Positions 43,932 to 51,735 of a stretch of 64,000 bases of DNA are shown here, piece by piece. The DNA lies in the NCBI GenBank assembly GCA_016719755.1, contig JADJYM010000016.1, forward strand, positions 310,001 to 374,000. The letters are read 5' to 3'. The position numbers were made by a program, and so were the translations under genes. Numbering within the stretch: the stretch's first letter is position 1; each line of letters starts with the position of its first letter. Under the pieces are notes generated by a model. It ran no database searches. It had not been told where the DNA came from and saw nothing but the letters and a program-made list of their open reading frames with translations. Source of the DNA: Novosphingobium sp. Lineage in GTDB: Bacteria > Pseudomonadota > Alphaproteobacteria > Sphingomonadales > Sphingomonadaceae.

Positions 43932-46667
43932 ATGAGGCGCACCTTTCCCTGGCTGAGGCACGCCGTCGCACTGGTTGCGGCGGCTGTTGCCGTTCATGCC
44001 GGGGAGGGCGCGCAGGCCGCGACCTGGACGCCGAGCGAGGACGATGCGCTGCTGCTTGAGCTGCACAGCGGCAAGTACAAGCTTGGCCAGCCGCTGCGCG
44101 GTTACCAGACCCCTGGTGGAACCTGCGTCGATTTTGCCGACCTAATCCAGGCGCTCGACCTGCCGGTGCGACTTGACAAGAAGTCGCGCCGCGCAACCGG
44201 GTGGCTGTTCGCCGAGGATCAGCGGCTGATCATCGACCGCGATGCAAATACAGTACAAAACGTGAACGGAGAACGCTCGATCCCTGATGGCGCGATCCAT
44301 GACACGCCCGAGGGCTGGTGCATGGACACCGGCGCGCTCTCCACCTGGTTCGGCGTGCGGTTCAAGCCCGATCTCGGCAATCTCGCGCTCAAGCTCGAAT
44401 CCGACCGCAAGTTGCCGTTTCTCGAAGCGATCGAGCGTAAGAGTCGCGCCGCGCAACTTCGCACGCCGACATTCGGCGATTTCGACCTCGCGCGTTTGCC
44501 GCAGGCCGAGCTGCCCTATCGCAACTGGCGCACGCCTTCGGTCGATGTCCAGATCCAGGCCCAGTGGCACAACAGCCGCGGCACACAGGTGCAATACGAA
44601 GCGCTGGCGAGCGGCGAGGCGCTGGGACTGAGCTATAACGCCCGTCTTGCGGGCAATCTCGATGGCAAAGCGGCGCTGCGGCTCAAACTGTTCCGCAACG
44701 ATCCCGCAGGCGGGCTGCTTGGCCCGCTGAAGGCCACGCAGGTGGCGCTTGGCGATGTCGAGACGCAGCGCGGCGGACTGACCGGGCAGGGCGGTTATGG
44801 CCGGGGCGCGTTCATTTCGAACCGCCCGCTCAATCTGCCCGGACGCTTCGGCAAGACGACGCTGCGCGGCACCCTGCCTTCGGGCTGGGATGCGGAGCTT
44901 TATCGCAATGGCGAACTGCGCGCCTGGCAGGCCGATCGCGGCGACGGGCGCTATGAATTCGCCGATATCGAGCTGCTGTTCGGCGACAATGAATTCGACG
45001 TGGTGCTCTATGGCCCGCAAGGCCAGGTCCGTCACGAGCGTTCCAGTCTGCCGGTCGGGATCGAGAGCATTCCCGCTGGCAAGACCTGGTACTGGGCGGG
45101 AATCGTCCAGCAGAACCGCGACCTGATCGATTTTTCGAAGACGATCGGCGATCCGTTGACCGGATGGCGCTGGGGAGTGGGCGTCGAACGCGGCATCGAC
45201 AAACGCACCACGGTGGCCGCCGAGTATCAGAGCCTGATGCTCGAGGGCCGCCGGCGCGACTATATCGAGGCAACTTTGCGCCGGGCGCTTGGTCCGGTGC
45301 TGTTCGATCTGTCCGGCGCGCAGCAGCTGGGCGGCGGACGCGCGCTGCGCGGGCAGGCGCTGGGCCGGATCGGCGGAATCCGCTTCGATGCGCAGGTCCT
45401 GTGGGTCGATGGCGAGTTCGAAAGCGAGCTGGTCGACCGCTTCCAGAGCCGCGAATACAGTCTGAAGGCCAGCACGCGGCTGAATCTGGGCAAGTGGCAG
45501 CTGCCGGTGGAGGGCGGAGTCAGCCAGAAGCTCTCCCGCGACGGCGAAAAGGTTAACGAATGGTTGCTGCGCAGCTCGCTGCACGTCAGTCGCGTGGCGC
45601 TCACGGCGGAATTGCTGGGCCGCAGCGCCCGTGCCGCGCCGGGTCGGCCGGTCAGCGCCGAAACCGGCACCCGGCTTGCCCTGATCGGCAACACCTCGAT
45701 CGGCAAGCTGCGGCTGCGCGGATCGGCCGAATTCGGGCTGGGCGGGGGGTTTAAAGGGCTGCAGCGCGTCCAGATGGTGGCGGAAGCCGCGCTCAACGCG
45801 CGTTCGACCCTGCGTGCCGGGATCGAGCACGAGGCCGCCGCGAAGCAGACCGATTTCAAGCTTGCCTACATCCACCAGTTCGACAAGCTGGCGCTGCGTT
45901 TTGAAGGCAGGGCCGACAATCGCGGCCGGATCGGCGCGGGCCTGACCCTCGCGTTCAGCCTGGGGCCGGACCCGGTGGATGGCGGCTGGCGGATGACCCG
46001 CGACCGGCTGGCCGAGGAAGGCCAGGCGGCGGTCGAAGTGTTCCGCGATGACAACGGCGATGGCTATCGCCAGGCCAACGAAGGCCTGGTCGAGGGCGTG
46101 GTGGTCGAGGCGGGCTTCCGCCACACCGACAAGCCGACCAACAAGCAGGGCCGGGCGGTGATCAACGGCCTCAGGCCCTATGTCCCGGTGCTGGTTTCGA
46201 TTGACGGCGGCAGCCTCAGCGATCCGTTGCTCCAGCCCAAGGGCCCGGGACGGGTGGTGGTGCCGCGCCCGGGGGTTGCCGCCACGCTTTCGCTGCCGCT
46301 TTCGCCGACAGGCGAGATCGAGGCGCTGGTGCTGGGCAGCGATGGCGAGCCGCACGGGGGATCTCGGTGGAACTGGTCGATGCTTCGGGAATCGTGCTGC
46401 GCCGCGCGCAGGTCGATTTCGATGGCTACCTGCTGTTCGATGCCGTGCCTTATGGCGATTACCGGCTGCGCGTGGCTCCGGCCTCGGCCGCGGCAGCGGG
46501 CCTGCGCCCGGCGTTTGGTCCGGCGCTGCGGATCGATCGGGCGAATCCCTCGCTGCGGCTTGGCCGGATCCGGCTGGAGGATGCCCCGCCGCCCGCACAG
46601 GTGGCTTCGGCACGACCTTAATCGCGCGATTAAATTCGGGTTGACCGCCCGCCGCGCACCCGCCTAG
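43932..46667 (+). CDS. usher-like outer-membrane protein, frameshifted near its end
   Basis: The open frame is 911 codons: signal peptide, N-terminal periplasmic region with two Cys (GGTCVDFADL, EGWCMDTG), then a long run of alternating beta strands from about residue 200 to 690, as in ushers (LFGDNEFDVVLYGPQGQVRHE), an SdrD/EF-hand-like calcium segment FRDDNGDGYRQANEG and a carboxypeptidase-like beta domain. After residue ~810 the frame becomes Arg/Cys-rich and implausible. Shifting by one base inside the G run at 46356-46360 restores ISVELVDASGIVLRRAQ ... GYLLFDAVPYGDYRLRV, ending at 46621 (about 896 residues). Either a sequencing error or a real mutation. Usher role is inferred from neighbours. 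Confidence 0.8.
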   Translation: MRRTFPWLRHAVALVAAAVAVHAGEGAQAATWTPSEDDALLLELHSGKYKLGQPLRGYQTPGGTCVDFADLIQALDLPVRLDKKSRRATGWLFAEDQRLIIDRDANTVQNVNGERSIPDGAIHDTPEGWCMDTGALSTWFGVRFKPDLGNLALKLESDRKLPFLEAIERKSRAAQLRTPTFGDFDLARLPQAELPYRNWRTPSVDVQIQAQWHNSRGTQVQYEALASGEALGLSYNARLAGNLDGKAALRLKLFRNDPAGGLLGPLKATQVALGDVETQRGGLTGQGGYGRGAFISNRPLNLPGRFGKTTLRGTLPSGWDAELYRNGELRAWQADRGDGRYEFADIELLFGDNEFDVVLYGPQGQVRHERSSLPVGIESIPAGKTWYWAGIVQQNRDLIDFSKTIGDPLTGWRWGVGVERGIDKRTTVAAEYQSLMLEGRRRDYIEATLRRALGPVLFDLSGAQQLGGGRALRGQALGRIGGIRFDAQVLWVDGEFESELVDRFQSREYSLKASTRLNLGKWQLPVEGGVSQKLSRDGEKVNEWLLRSSLHVSRVALTAELLGRSARAAPGRPVSAETGTRLALIGNTSIGKLRLRGSAEFGLGGGFKGLQRVQMVAEAALNARSTLRAGIEHEAAAKQTDFKLAYIHQFDKLALRFEGRADNRGRIGAGLTLAFSLGPDPVDGGWRMTRDRLAEEGQAAVEVFRDDNGDGYRQANEGLVEGVVVEAGFRHTDKPTNKQGRAVINGLRPYVPVLVSIDGGSLSDPLLQPKGPGRVVVPRPGVAATLSLPLSPTGEIEALVLGSDGEPHGGSRWNWSMLRESCCAARRSISMATCCSMPCLMAITGCAWLRPRPRQRACARRLVRRCGSIGRIPRCGLAGSGWRMPRRPHRWLRHDLNRAIKFGLTARRAPA
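46618..46633. promoter_or_regulatory. perfect 16-bp palindrome, candidate operator of the acyl-CoA dehydrogenase gene
   Basis: TTAATCGCGCGATTAA is fully symmetric. It lies 73 bp before the start of the acyl-CoA dehydrogenase and just upstream of a promoter-like TTGACC-N17-CTAGGT, where a repressor or activator could act. Its regulator is unknown. Confidence 0.5.
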
Positions 46668-46669
46668 GT
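46641..46669 (+). promoter_or_regulatory. promoter-like sequence of the acyl-CoA dehydrogenase gene
   Basis: TTGACC (46641-46646), 17 bases, CTAGGT (46664-46669), 37 bp before the start codon. A good -35 and a fair -10 for an alphaproteobacterial housekeeping promoter. Confidence 0.5.
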
Positions 46670-46705
46670 CCTTGGCAACGAAACCCCAAGGAAGAGGACG
46701 CGTCA

Positions 46706-47860
46706 ATGTCGCTCGATTCGCTTGCCCGCACTTGTTACAACGAAGATCATGAGGCGTTCCGCTCCACGGTGCGCCGCTTTGTCGCCGAGGAACTCGAACC
46801 CCATGCCGCGAAGTGGGACGAGGACGGCATCATCCCGCGCGAAGTCTGGCCCAAGGCGGGCGAGCTTGGCCTGCTGTGCCCCACCGTTCCCGAAGCATAC
46901 GGCGGGCTGGGCCTGGATTTCGGCTATAACGCGATCATCGACGAGGAGATCGGTTACGGCACCGATGTCGCCACCGGATTCTCGCTCCAGTCGGACATCG
47001 TCGCCAATTATCTGATCCAGTACGGTTCCGAAGAGCAGAAGCAGACCTGGCTACCCAGGATGGTCTCGGGCGAGGTCATCACCGCCATCGCGATGACCGA
47101 ACCGGGCACCGGTTCGGACCTGCAGGGCCTGCGCACCACCGCGCGCAAGGACGGCAATCACTATGTCATCAATGGGTCGAAGACCTACATCACCAATGGC
47201 CAGAACGCCGACCTGATCCTGGTCTGCTGCAAGACCGATACCGAAGTGAAGCCGGCGTGGAAGGGCGTTTCGGTCATCCTGGTTGAGGCCAGCCGCGACG
47301 GTTTCAAGCGCGGCCGCAATCTCGACAAGGTCGGGCTGGACGCCGCCGATACTTCGGAACTTTTCTTCGAAGACGTCCGCGTGCCGATCACCAATTGCCT
47401 GGGCGAGGAAGGCAAGGGCTTCATCTATCTGATGAGCGAACTGCCGCAGGAACGCACCGGCATCGCCATTTCCGCCCAGACCGCCGCACAGCGCGCTTTC
47501 GACATGACCGTCGAATTCTGCCGCGAGCGCAAGGCGTTCGGCCAGTCGGTGCTCGATTTCCAGAACACCCGTTTCGTCCTGGCCGATCTCAAGGCCAAGC
47601 TGCAGGTCGGCTGGGCGCACCTTGACTGGGTGATCGCGCGCCACCTCAAGCACGAACTGACCCCGGTCGAGGCATCGGCGGCCAAGCTGTGGCACACCGA
47701 GCTGCAGGGCGAAGTGGTCGACAAGTGCCTCCAGCTGCACGGCGGGGCGGGCTTCATGAACGAATACCCGATTGCCAAGCAGTGGCGCGGCGCCCGCGTG
47801 ACCCGCATTTTCGGCGGGACCAGCGAGATCATGAAGGAACTGATCGGCCGCTCGCTCTGA
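46706..47860 (+). CDS. acyl-CoA dehydrogenase
   Basis: 384 residues, FAD enzyme of beta-oxidation or branched-chain acid catabolism. N-terminal helical domain, ITAIAMTEPGTGSDLQGLRT (FAD/substrate), INGSKTYITNGQNADLILV, and the C-terminal QLHGGAGFMNEYPIAKQWRG with the catalytic Glu in NEYP, then ARVTRIFGGTSEIMKELI. Chain-length preference cannot be read. Preceded by a palindrome and promoter-like sequence, followed by two hairpins, so a single-gene unit. Confidence 0.93.
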   Translation: MSLDSLARTCYNEDHEAFRSTVRRFVAEELEPHAAKWDEDGIIPREVWPKAGELGLLCPTVPEAYGGLGLDFGYNAIIDEEIGYGTDVATGFSLQSDIVANYLIQYGSEEQKQTWLPRMVSGEVITAIAMTEPGTGSDLQGLRTTARKDGNHYVINGSKTYITNGQNADLILVCCKTDTEVKPAWKGVSVILVEASRDGFKRGRNLDKVGLDAADTSELFFEDVRVPITNCLGEEGKGFIYLMSELPQERTGIAISAQTAAQRAFDMTVEFCRERKAFGQSVLDFQNTRFVLADLKAKLQVGWAHLDWVIARHLKHELTPVEASAAKLWHTELQGEVVDKCLQLHGGAGFMNEYPIAKQWRGARVTRIFGGTSEIMKELIGRSL

Positions 47861-47867
47861 TGCGAAA

Positions 47868-47893
47868 AGGCCCCCGGCGGGTGCCGGGGGCCT
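47868..47893 (+). terminator. hairpin after acyl-CoA dehydrogenase gene (first of two)
   Basis: AGGCCCCCGGC (47868-47878), GGGT loop, GCCGGGGGCCT (47883-47893): a perfect 11-bp stem 7 bp after the stop, without a T run. Confidence 0.65.
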
Positions 47894-47910
47894 GTGATGT
47901 CATTCCAAGC

Positions 47911-47938
47911 GGGGGAGGGCCTTGCTCTCCCCCTTTTT
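47911..47938 (+). terminator. intrinsic terminator (second hairpin)
   Basis: GGGGGAG (47911-47917) pairs with CTCCCCC (47927-47933) across a 9-base loop and is followed by TTTTT. A conventional terminator 18 bp beyond the first hairpin. Confidence 0.8.
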
Positions 47939-47948
47939 CGTGTGCGAA

Positions 47949-48719
47949 TCAGTTCACCCGAACGCGCTTGTCGGGAACGATCCGCACCCGCTTGTCGGGC
48001 ACCGGGCGCGCCGGGACATAGCGGCGGTGCGGACGGGCGACCGGCACCCATTCCTCGGTGACGATCGTTTCCTTGCATTCCTTCTGGCGCGGCGCGGGGG
48101 CGGCCTGCATCTGCACAGCCATCATCGGCACCATCATGGGCACCATCACCGGCTGGTAGCCATAGCCATAGCCATATCCCGCTGCCGGGTAGGGCTGGCC
48201 GTAACCCATGGCCGGGCCGCGTGCCATATGACGTTCCAGATAGCTTTCGCACCAGTCCATCCGGCTGCGCTTGTCGGCGCCCGCGCCGATTGCGCCGCCA
48301 GCCACCGCGCCGACCGCCGCGCCCGCGACAGTGCCCAGTGTCTTGTCGCCCCGGCCCGCGATCTCATGCCCGATCACGCCGCCCAGCACGCCGCCGACGA
48401 TTGCCCCACCGACCTTGTTGCCGTTGCCGTGACGGCTGCGGCATTCGGCAAGCCAGTCGGCCCGGGCGCGATCAAATCCGGCCTGGTCGTATCCGGGCTG
48501 ATTGTGGCCGCCTTGCCCGTACTGGCCGGGCAGGGCCGGGCCGCCGCGCCATTCGGGGCGCGGATCGCCCTGACCGGGGCCTGCCTGACTGGCGTCATAG
48601 CTGCCGGGCGGAGGAAGCGGCGGCATCTGTTCGTGGGCGGCGGCAGGCGCGGCAAGCGCCAGGGTTCCCGCCATGGCGGCCGCGCCCAGCAGGCGGGTGG
48701 AGGCAAAGACGTTTCGCAT
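47949..48719 (-). CDS. secreted glycine-zipper (2TM) domain protein
   Basis: 256 residues. Signal peptide to about AAAA-HEQ, a Pro/Gly/Gln-rich low-complexity section, then a glycine-zipper helix pair (VGGAIVGGVLGGVIGHEIAG; TVAGAAVGAVAGGAIGAGAD) that inserts in or lies on a membrane, a Met/Pro/Tyr-rich part (GYGYGYQPVMVPMMVPMM) and a C-terminal duplicated PDKRVR-I-V-PDKRVR. Function unknown. ATG 48719 puts the signal peptide at the N-terminus. Confidence 0.8.
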   Translation of the reverse strand: MRNVFASTRLLGAAAMAGTLALAAPAAAHEQMPPLPPPGSYDASQAGPGQGDPRPEWRGGPALPGQYGQGGHNQPGYDQAGFDRARADWLAECRSRHGNGNKVGGAIVGGVLGGVIGHEIAGRGDKTLGTVAGAAVGAVAGGAIGAGADKRSRMDWCESYLERHMARGPAMGYGQPYPAAGYGYGYGYQPVMVPMMVPMMAVQMQAAPAPRQKECKETIVTEEWVPVARPHRRYVPARPVPDKRVRIVPDKRVRVN

Positions 48720-48868
48720 GGCAGTCCCCTGAACCGGAAGCTTTACCGGAAGATTCACCGGGCGATTCCGGCGTTAACCCGGAATTTAACATCGGAAGGG
48801 GCGGCAAACCAAGGCCTCGCGGCCATGACTCTGCGCCCTGTCCCGATTCGGAGCAGGACTCGCGAGGG

Positions 48869-49351
48869 TCAGATCGCCGCTGCGATGGCCGCGGCCAGCG
48901 CCTCGATGCCTGCCGCGTCCTCCTCGTCGAAGCGCGCGGGCTCGGGACTGTCGAGGTCGATCACCGCGATGACCCTGCCGTCACGCCGCACCGGAACCAC
49001 CAGTTCCGAGGCGCTGGCGCCATCGCAGGCGATGTGGCCGGGGAAGGCGTGGACATCGGGGACCAGCTGCGTCTCTCCGCTCTGCGCCGCCGTGCCGCAC
49101 ACCCCCTTGCCCAGCGGGATACGGATGCAGGCGGGTTTGCCCTGGAACGGTCCGAGCACCAGTTCGCCATCAATCATCCGGTAAAAGCCCGCCCAGTTGA
49201 GCCGGGGCACGAACTGCCAGATCAGCGCGGCAAGGTTGGCCATGTTGGCGACCGGATCGGGTTCGCCCGCCGTCAGCGCCCGTGCCGCTTCCACCAGTTC
49301 GCGGTAGACATCGGCCTTGGGCTGGGCGGGATCGGGTTCGAAAGCAAACAT
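48869..49351 (-). CDS. free methionine-(R)-sulfoxide reductase (GAF domain)
   Basis: 160 residues. A GAF-fold fRMsr: C75, C85 and C109 (KPACIRIPLGKGVCGTAA; HIACDGAS) have the 10- and 24-residue spacing of the catalytic cysteines of the family, with NWAGFYRMIDGELVLGPFQG before them. Reduces free methionine sulfoxide, thioredoxin-dependent. Monocistronic. Confidence 0.92.
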   Translation of the reverse strand: MFAFEPDPAQPKADVYRELVEAARALTAGEPDPVANMANLAALIWQFVPRLNWAGFYRMIDGELVLGPFQGKPACIRIPLGKGVCGTAAQSGETQLVPDVHAFPGHIACDGASASELVVPVRRDGRVIAVIDLDSPEPARFDEEDAAGIEALAAAIAAAI

Positions 49352-49414
49352 CGCGCCGCTTGTAGCCGCGAGAGCAGTTGCCGCCTAGGCCGCTTCGCCC
49401 TATCCACTGCGCCC

Positions 49415-50881
49415 ATGTCGACCAAACGCAAACTGCTTGTCGCCCTGGGTGTGTTCCTGCTGGTCATCGCCGGGCTGGTTTTCTGGGTCTGGCGCGGGGT
49501 TCCCGCGGAGCACACGCTTGAACAGCTCTCCGGCAAGGACCCGGTTATCGCCGAACCGAAGGAAGAGACGATCCCCAGCGTCCGGATCGCCACGCCGATC
49601 GGCTGGGCGGCAGGCGAAGCGCCAGAGACGGCGAAGGGTCTGACCGTGGGCCGCTTTGCCGAAGGGCTGGATCACCCCCGGGTGATCCACACCCTGCCCA
49701 ACGGCGACGTGATCGTGGCCGAGGCCGACGCGCCCGAAGGCAGCATGGGCAGCGGGCTGGTCGCGGTTGTCGGCAAGTGGCTGATGGAGCGGGCCGGCGC
49801 TCGCGGCGAATCGGCTGACCGCCTGGTGCTGCTGCGCGATGCCGACGGCGATGGCCGGGCGGAGGCCCGCTTCACCCTGCGCGAGAAGAATGGCCTCGCC
49901 TCGCCCTCGGGCCTCGCATGGGCGGCGGATACACTCTACGTCGCCAATCACGATGCCGTGCTGGCTTTCCCCTACAAGCTGGGTGAAACCGCCATTACCG
50001 CCGCGCCGGAAAAGCTGATGGATCTGCCCGCCGGTGGCAATCACTGGATGCGCAACCTGCTGCTCAGCGAAGACGGCAAGCGGCTCTACGTTGCGGTCGG
50101 CTCGGCCTCGAACATCGGCGAAAACGGCATGGAGATCGAAAAGGGCCGCGCCGCGATCTGGGAACTGACGCTCGGCTCGGGCAAGTATCCCCGCCAGTTC
50201 GCGCAAGGCCTGCGCAATCCCAATGGACTCGCCTGGAACCCCTCCAGCGGAGAGCTGTGGACCACGGTGAACGAGCGCGACATGCTCGGCCCGGATCTGG
50301 TCCCCGATTATCTTACCAACGTGCCGGTTGGCGCGCACTATGGCTGGCCGTGGGTCTACTGGAAGAAGTACGACGATGACCGGGTCGACGCGCTGCCGCC
50401 CGAATTTCTCGACGATTTCGTGCGCAAGCCGGAATATGCCATGGGCGCTCACACCGCTTCGCTTGGCCTCGCTTTCGTGCGCGGCGGGGAACGGATGGGG
50501 GCGGACTTCGCCAACGGCGCGTTCATCGCCCGCCACGGTTCGTGGAACCGCAAGCCGCTTTCGGGCTATGACGTGGTCTTCGTGAGGTTCGATGCCAACG
50601 GCAATCCGCAGGGGCTGCCGGTGCCAGTGCTGACCGGTTTCCTCAACGGCGAGGGCCAGACGCGCGGTCGCCCGACCTGGGTGGCTTTCGACAAGGGCGG
50701 TGCGCTGCTGGTCAGCGATGACACTGCCGGGATCATCTGGCGCGCAGTCGCCCCCGGTGCTGCTCCTGCCGCTGCGGTGAAGCCGGTGGTAACCGCCCGG
50801 ATGCCGCCGCAGCGCTCGCTGGAAGGCGATCCGAACGCGCGCTTCTCGGCGGGCTTCCGCAAGGATGACAAGGGGCAGTAA
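49415..50881 (+). CDS. membrane-anchored sorbosone dehydrogenase-like (PQQ/GDH beta-propeller) protein
   Basis: 488 residues: one N-terminal transmembrane helix (LLVALGVFLLVIAGLVFWVW) then a GdhB-type six-bladed propeller (GLDHPRVIHTLPNGDVIVAE, LASPSGLAWAADTLYVANHD, FAQGLRNPNGLAWNPSSGEL, GAHYGWPWVYWKKYDDDR). The family includes PQQ-dependent aldose and sorbosone dehydrogenases; cofactor use here is not proven. Periplasmic. ATG 49415 chosen at the start of the anchor. Confidence 0.88.
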   Translation: MSTKRKLLVALGVFLLVIAGLVFWVWRGVPAEHTLEQLSGKDPVIAEPKEETIPSVRIATPIGWAAGEAPETAKGLTVGRFAEGLDHPRVIHTLPNGDVIVAEADAPEGSMGSGLVAVVGKWLMERAGARGESADRLVLLRDADGDGRAEARFTLREKNGLASPSGLAWAADTLYVANHDAVLAFPYKLGETAITAAPEKLMDLPAGGNHWMRNLLLSEDGKRLYVAVGSASNIGENGMEIEKGRAAIWELTLGSGKYPRQFAQGLRNPNGLAWNPSSGELWTTVNERDMLGPDLVPDYLTNVPVGAHYGWPWVYWKKYDDDRVDALPPEFLDDFVRKPEYAMGAHTASLGLAFVRGGERMGADFANGAFIARHGSWNRKPLSGYDVVFVRFDANGNPQGLPVPVLTGFLNGEGQTRGRPTWVAFDKGGALLVSDDTAGIIWRAVAPGAAPAAAVKPVVTARMPPQRSLEGDPNARFSAGFRKDDKGQ

Positions 50882-50910
50882 CCTCCAGCCGGTGCTGGCG
50901 GGAAGCGTCG

Positions 50911-51735
50911 TTAAAGTTGTTTGCCCGCCCGCCCGGCAAGTTCGGTGACGAACTGCCATGCCACGCGGCCTGAACGCGCACCCCGGCGCTTGGACCATTC
51001 CAGCGCCTCGCCGGGCTCCCAGGTAAGCCCATGCGCATCGCAATAGCCGGCGATGATCGCCAGGTAATCGTCCTGGCTGCAATTGTGGAAGCCGATCGAC
51101 AGACCGAAGCGGTCGGCCAGCGCCAGACGGTCATCCACCGCGTCGCGCGGGTTGATCGGATCGTCCTGTTCGGACAGGTGGCGCGGCACGATCGCGCGGC
51201 GGTTGGAAGTCACGGCCAGCCTGACATTGGCCGGGCGTGCCTCGACCCCGCCTTCGAGCCACGAGCGCAGCGCGCGCGGCCCGCTGGAATCGCCGTCCTC
51301 AAAGCCCAGATCGTCGATGAACACCAGGAACCGGCGTTGCTGGCCGCGCAGCCTGGCGAACAGCGCCGCCAGCGAGGCCAGTGCCTCCGGCGCGACCTGG
51401 ACCAGGGCGATGGCGGTCGGATTGGCCTTCTGCGCCGCGTGAATGCCCGCGCGCAGCAGTGCCGACTTGCCCATGCCGCGCGATCCCCACAGCAGCATGT
51501 CATGCGCCGCGTGGCCAGCGGCAAGGCGGTTGATATTGGCCGTAACCACCTGTTTTTGCGCGTCTATGCCCTTCAGCAGATCGAGCGGCGGCGCGACCAG
51601 TTCCGCCACGGCGCGCGCGGTCCCGTCCCAGACGTAGGCGGGGGCTGCGGCCCAGTCGATTGGCGAAGGCGGCGGGGGCGCGAGCCGCTCCAGCGCATCG
51701 GCGATCCGGGCGAGGGGGTCTCCCTGGTCGCTCAT
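50911..51735 (-). CDS. DUF815 AAA-type ATPase
   Basis: 274 residues. P-loop LLWGSRGMGKSALLRAGIHA near residue 85, Walker B FLVFIDDLGFED, and the DUF815 pattern RPANVRLAVTSNRRAIVPRH with a C-terminal helical lid (CDAHGLTWEPGEALEWSKRR, GARSGRVAWQFVTELAGRA). Role unknown; soluble ATPase. Overlaps the acyl-CoA dehydrogenase gene by 4 bp (downstream partner). Confidence 0.9.
   Translation of the reverse strand: MSDQGDPLARIADALERLAPPPPSPIDWAAAPAYVWDGTARAVAELVAPPLDLLKGIDAQKQVVTANINRLAAGHAAHDMLLWGSRGMGKSALLRAGIHAAQKANPTAIALVQVAPEALASLAALFARLRGQQRRFLVFIDDLGFEDGDSSGPRALRSWLEGGVEARPANVRLAVTSNRRAIVPRHLSEQDDPINPRDAVDDRLALADRFGLSIGFHNCSQDDYLAIIAGYCDAHGLTWEPGEALEWSKRRGARSGRVAWQFVTELAGRAGKQL

Noticed and set aside
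44142-46706. Minus-strand open frame of 854 codons under the usher-like gene
   Set aside because: Lies exactly opposite a plausible secreted beta-rich protein; its own translation lacks any recognisable domain.
48774-48789. TTAA pair upstream of the glycine-zipper gene as a CtrA site
   Set aside because: Spacing is 8, not 7, bases.
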